Positions 62,601 through 64,000 of a DNA stretch of 64,000 nucleotides are shown one piece after another. Every line of letters begins with the position of its first letter. Position 1 is the stretch's first letter. The notes beneath the pieces were generated by a model. That model ran no database searches, was not told the DNA's origin, and saw only the letters and a list, made by a program, of their open reading frames with translations. The position numbers and the translations under genes are program-made. The stretch is taken from contig NZ_CP110128.1 in NCBI RefSeq assembly GCF_028471945.1, positions 4,142,501-4,206,500 of the forward strand, written 5' to 3'. Source of the DNA: Pseudomonas sp. WJP1 (GTDB taxonomy: Bacteria; Pseudomonadota; Gammaproteobacteria; Pseudomonadales; Pseudomonadaceae).

Positions 62601-63464
62601 GATCACCGGGATATTGCGGCGAAACGGGCGCAAGTGCGGTGCTTCCGGGCTGGATTGGGCGAAACCGGTGGTGTTGAGAATCACCCCCGCCTCGACTTCA
62701 TCCAGCCAGTCCTCGACCACCGCAAGGCAGCCGGGTTCTTTTAGACTGGCCAGCGCAATCGGCAACGGATTAAGCCCCGCCGCCTGCAATCGCTGGCAGA
62801 AAACATCAATGAAAGCAGTGTTCGCCGCCTGCAAATGCGAGCGGTAAAACAGCACCGCCGCCACCGGTTGACCGCCCTGCCACTCGGCTTGCCAGTCACT
62901 CAGTGCCGCGGGGCTTTTTCGCGGGTGGTAAATCGCCGTGCGTGGCAAGGTGTGCGGCTCGGCCCAGGCATAGTCGCGACCCAGCCAACGATTGGCCAGG
63001 CAGCGGAAAAAGTCGAGGGCATTGCCCATGCCGCCCTGACGCAGGAATTGCCAAAGCCGGTCGCGATCCTCAACGCCCACGGTGCTGAGATCGCTGAGTT
63101 CCGGGTCCGGGCGGTCATCGCCGGGCACCAGAATCAGCTGCACACCCCGCTGCGACAACTCCACCAGCCGCTCGACGCCGTAACGCCAATAGGCAATGCC
63201 GCCGTGCAGCGAAATCAGGATGACTTTGGCGTGGCGCAGTACTTCGTCGACATACAGGTCGACCGACGCATGGTTCTGCACCTGCATCGGGTTGGCCAGG
63301 CGCACGCTCGGGTAATCGTCGGGCAACTGCTGCGCCGCTTCGGCAAGCAGCGCCAGGCTGGAGTCGCCGCTGCACAGGATCACCAGCTCGGCGGGGGTTT
63401 GTCCAAGGTCGGCAATGTTGTCATCCGACACGAATCCGCCGGGCTGGGTCCTGAGCAGGTGCAT
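59622..63464 (-). CDS. cobN: Cobaltochelatase large subunit CobN
   Basis: A 1280-residue CobN/Mg-chelatase H-type protein. Typical segments: [51 protein letters not shown] (substrate site), [43 protein letters not shown], and the C-terminal [17 protein letters not shown]. It inserts cobalt into hydrogenobyrinic acid diamide in aerobic B12 synthesis. About 29 residues near the middle come from an inserted REP doublet (60995-61081); without them the length would be about 1251. The frame stays open, and all other motifs are intact. Confidence 0.95.
   Translation of the reverse strand: [1280 protein letters not shown]
60995..61081. repeat. REP doublet inside the cobN coding sequence
   Basis: Perfect 36-bp inverted arms, CCTGTGGGAGCCAGCCTGCT... 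(60995-61030) and complement (61046-61081), with a 15-base loop. Total 87 bases, divisible by three, so it is read through as about 29 codons. Confidence 0.95.
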
Positions 63465-63467
63465 GGG

Positions 63468-64000
63468 TTACACGCTGAGCGCGGCGCGCAATTGCGCTTC
63501 GAGCGTTGCGGCGTCCAGTGCCTGGCCGATCAATACCAGGCGGGTGGTGCGCGCTTCTTCAGCGCCCCACTGGCGGTCGAAATGCTTGTCGAAACGGGTG
63601 CCCACGCCCTGAATTAGCAGGCGCATCGGTTTGTTCGGAACCGCGGCAAAGCCTTTGACGCGCAGGATGCCGTGCTGCACCACCAGTTGGGTCAGCGCAT
63701 CCATCAGCAGGCTTTCGTCGGATGCCGGCAGTTCGATGGAGATCGAATCGAAAGCATCGTGGTCGTGATCGTCTTCGCCTTCATGGTGGTGGTCGTGATG
63801 GCTGTGGCGGCTGTCGATGTGTTCTTCGGAACCGGCGCCGAGGCCGATCAGCACGTCCAGCGGCAGGCGACCGCTACTGGCTTCGATGACTTTCACCGCT
63901 GGCGGCAGTTCTTCGGCGACTTCCAGGCGCACGCGGGCCAGGTCTTCGGGGCTGATCAGGTCGGCCTTGTTGAGGATCACCAGGTCGGCGCTGGCCAGTT
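63468..64000 (-). CDS. cobW: CobW-type GTPase, C-terminal part (runs off the right edge)
   Basis: At least 177 residues are visible, starting in LASADLVILNKADLI, which is the NKxD guanine-binding motif of G3E GTPases. A His-rich segment (HSHHDHHHEGEDDHDHD) and a C-terminal CobW domain (ESLLMDALTQLVVQHGILRVKGF... RFDKHFDRQWGAEEA) follow. The protein is thought to deliver metal to CobN, whose gene starts 4 bases after. The 5' half lies outside the window. Confidence 0.93.
   Translation of the reverse strand, partial: LASADLVILNKADLISPEDLARVRLEVAEELPPAVKVIEASSGRLPLDVLIGLGAGSEEHIDSRHSHHDHHHEGEDDHDHDAFDSISIELPASDESLLMDALTQLVVQHGILRVKGFAAVPNKPMRLLIQGVGTRFDKHFDRQWGAEEARTTRLVLIGQALDAATLEAQLRAALSV

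Noticed and set aside
59622..63464. cobN as a pseudogene because of the inserted REP
   Set aside because: The insert is a multiple of three without stop codons, and the flanking motifs remain intact and in frame.

Overview
The window comes from a fluorescens-group Pseudomonas chromosome and spans the right-hand part of a lambdoid prophage and its host flank. The genus call rests on the gacA-uvrC-pgsA-tRNA-Gly-tRNA-Cys order, gacA with a TTG start, yej and 3-hydroxybutyrate loci of Pseudomonas type, the chlI/chlD-cobN-cobW cobalamin locus, high GC, and many REP doublets of the TGTAGGAGCGAGC type between host genes. Everything here is read from sequence by eye; no database search was run.

Positions 1 to about 25,700 are the prophage. 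From the left edge to about 10.2 kb the genes run on the minus strand: Cro-like repressor, small unknowns, an antirepressor, O-like and P-like replication proteins with an iteron origin inside the O gene, a tight string of ATGA-coupled small genes (DUF1364, a 37-residue membrane protein, VRR-NUC nuclease, a second tyrosine recombinase), a late-control candidate, holin-like proteins, HNH endonuclease, and small and large terminase. Head and tail genes must lie left of the window. From 10.3 kb rightward the CI-like repressor and a plus-strand accessory arm follow: a LuxR-type HTH protein, a polysaccharide lyase family 7 (alginate lyase-like) protein, many unknowns, a DNA cytosine methyltransferase, an AT-rich membrane protein, a DUF4224 protein and the integrase. 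A lipoprotein and several small genes run against this arm. Near-identical operator-like sites lie in the cro-cI gap and at a promoter 3 kb away, so one repressor probably controls both arms. The integrase ends beside tRNA-Cys, the likely attachment region.

Positions 25.7 to 64 kb are host chromosome. In order: tRNA-Cys, tRNA-Gly, pgsA, uvrC and gacA (minus strand); a GNAT acetyltransferase; a DAHP synthase gene preceded by an aromatic-rich leader peptide and attenuator; a lipase; ppiC; the yejABEF peptide-type ABC importer; an RpoN-dependent regulator (hbcR-like) followed by a GntP-family permease, 3-hydroxybutyrate dehydrogenase and acetoacetyl-CoA synthetase, which together take up 3-hydroxybutyrate and convert it to acetoacetyl-CoA; a PilT/PilU-like ATPase; a hybrid sensor kinase; a second ppiC; a sugar kinase, PLP-dependent deaminase/aldolase, IclR regulator and RidA cluster; a TerC-CBS-CorC membrane protein; a divergent LysR/MFS pair; and the cobaltochelatase locus.

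The two strongest observations are at the right end. (1) chlI ends in a textbook -1 frameshift cassette (A AAA AAG, a 5-nt spacer, then a perfect 11-bp stem) that leads exactly into the chlD (von Willebrand) frame, so one gene probably makes both the small and medium chelatase subunits. (2) An 87-bp REP doublet, a perfect 36-bp palindrome, sits in frame inside the cobN coding sequence.
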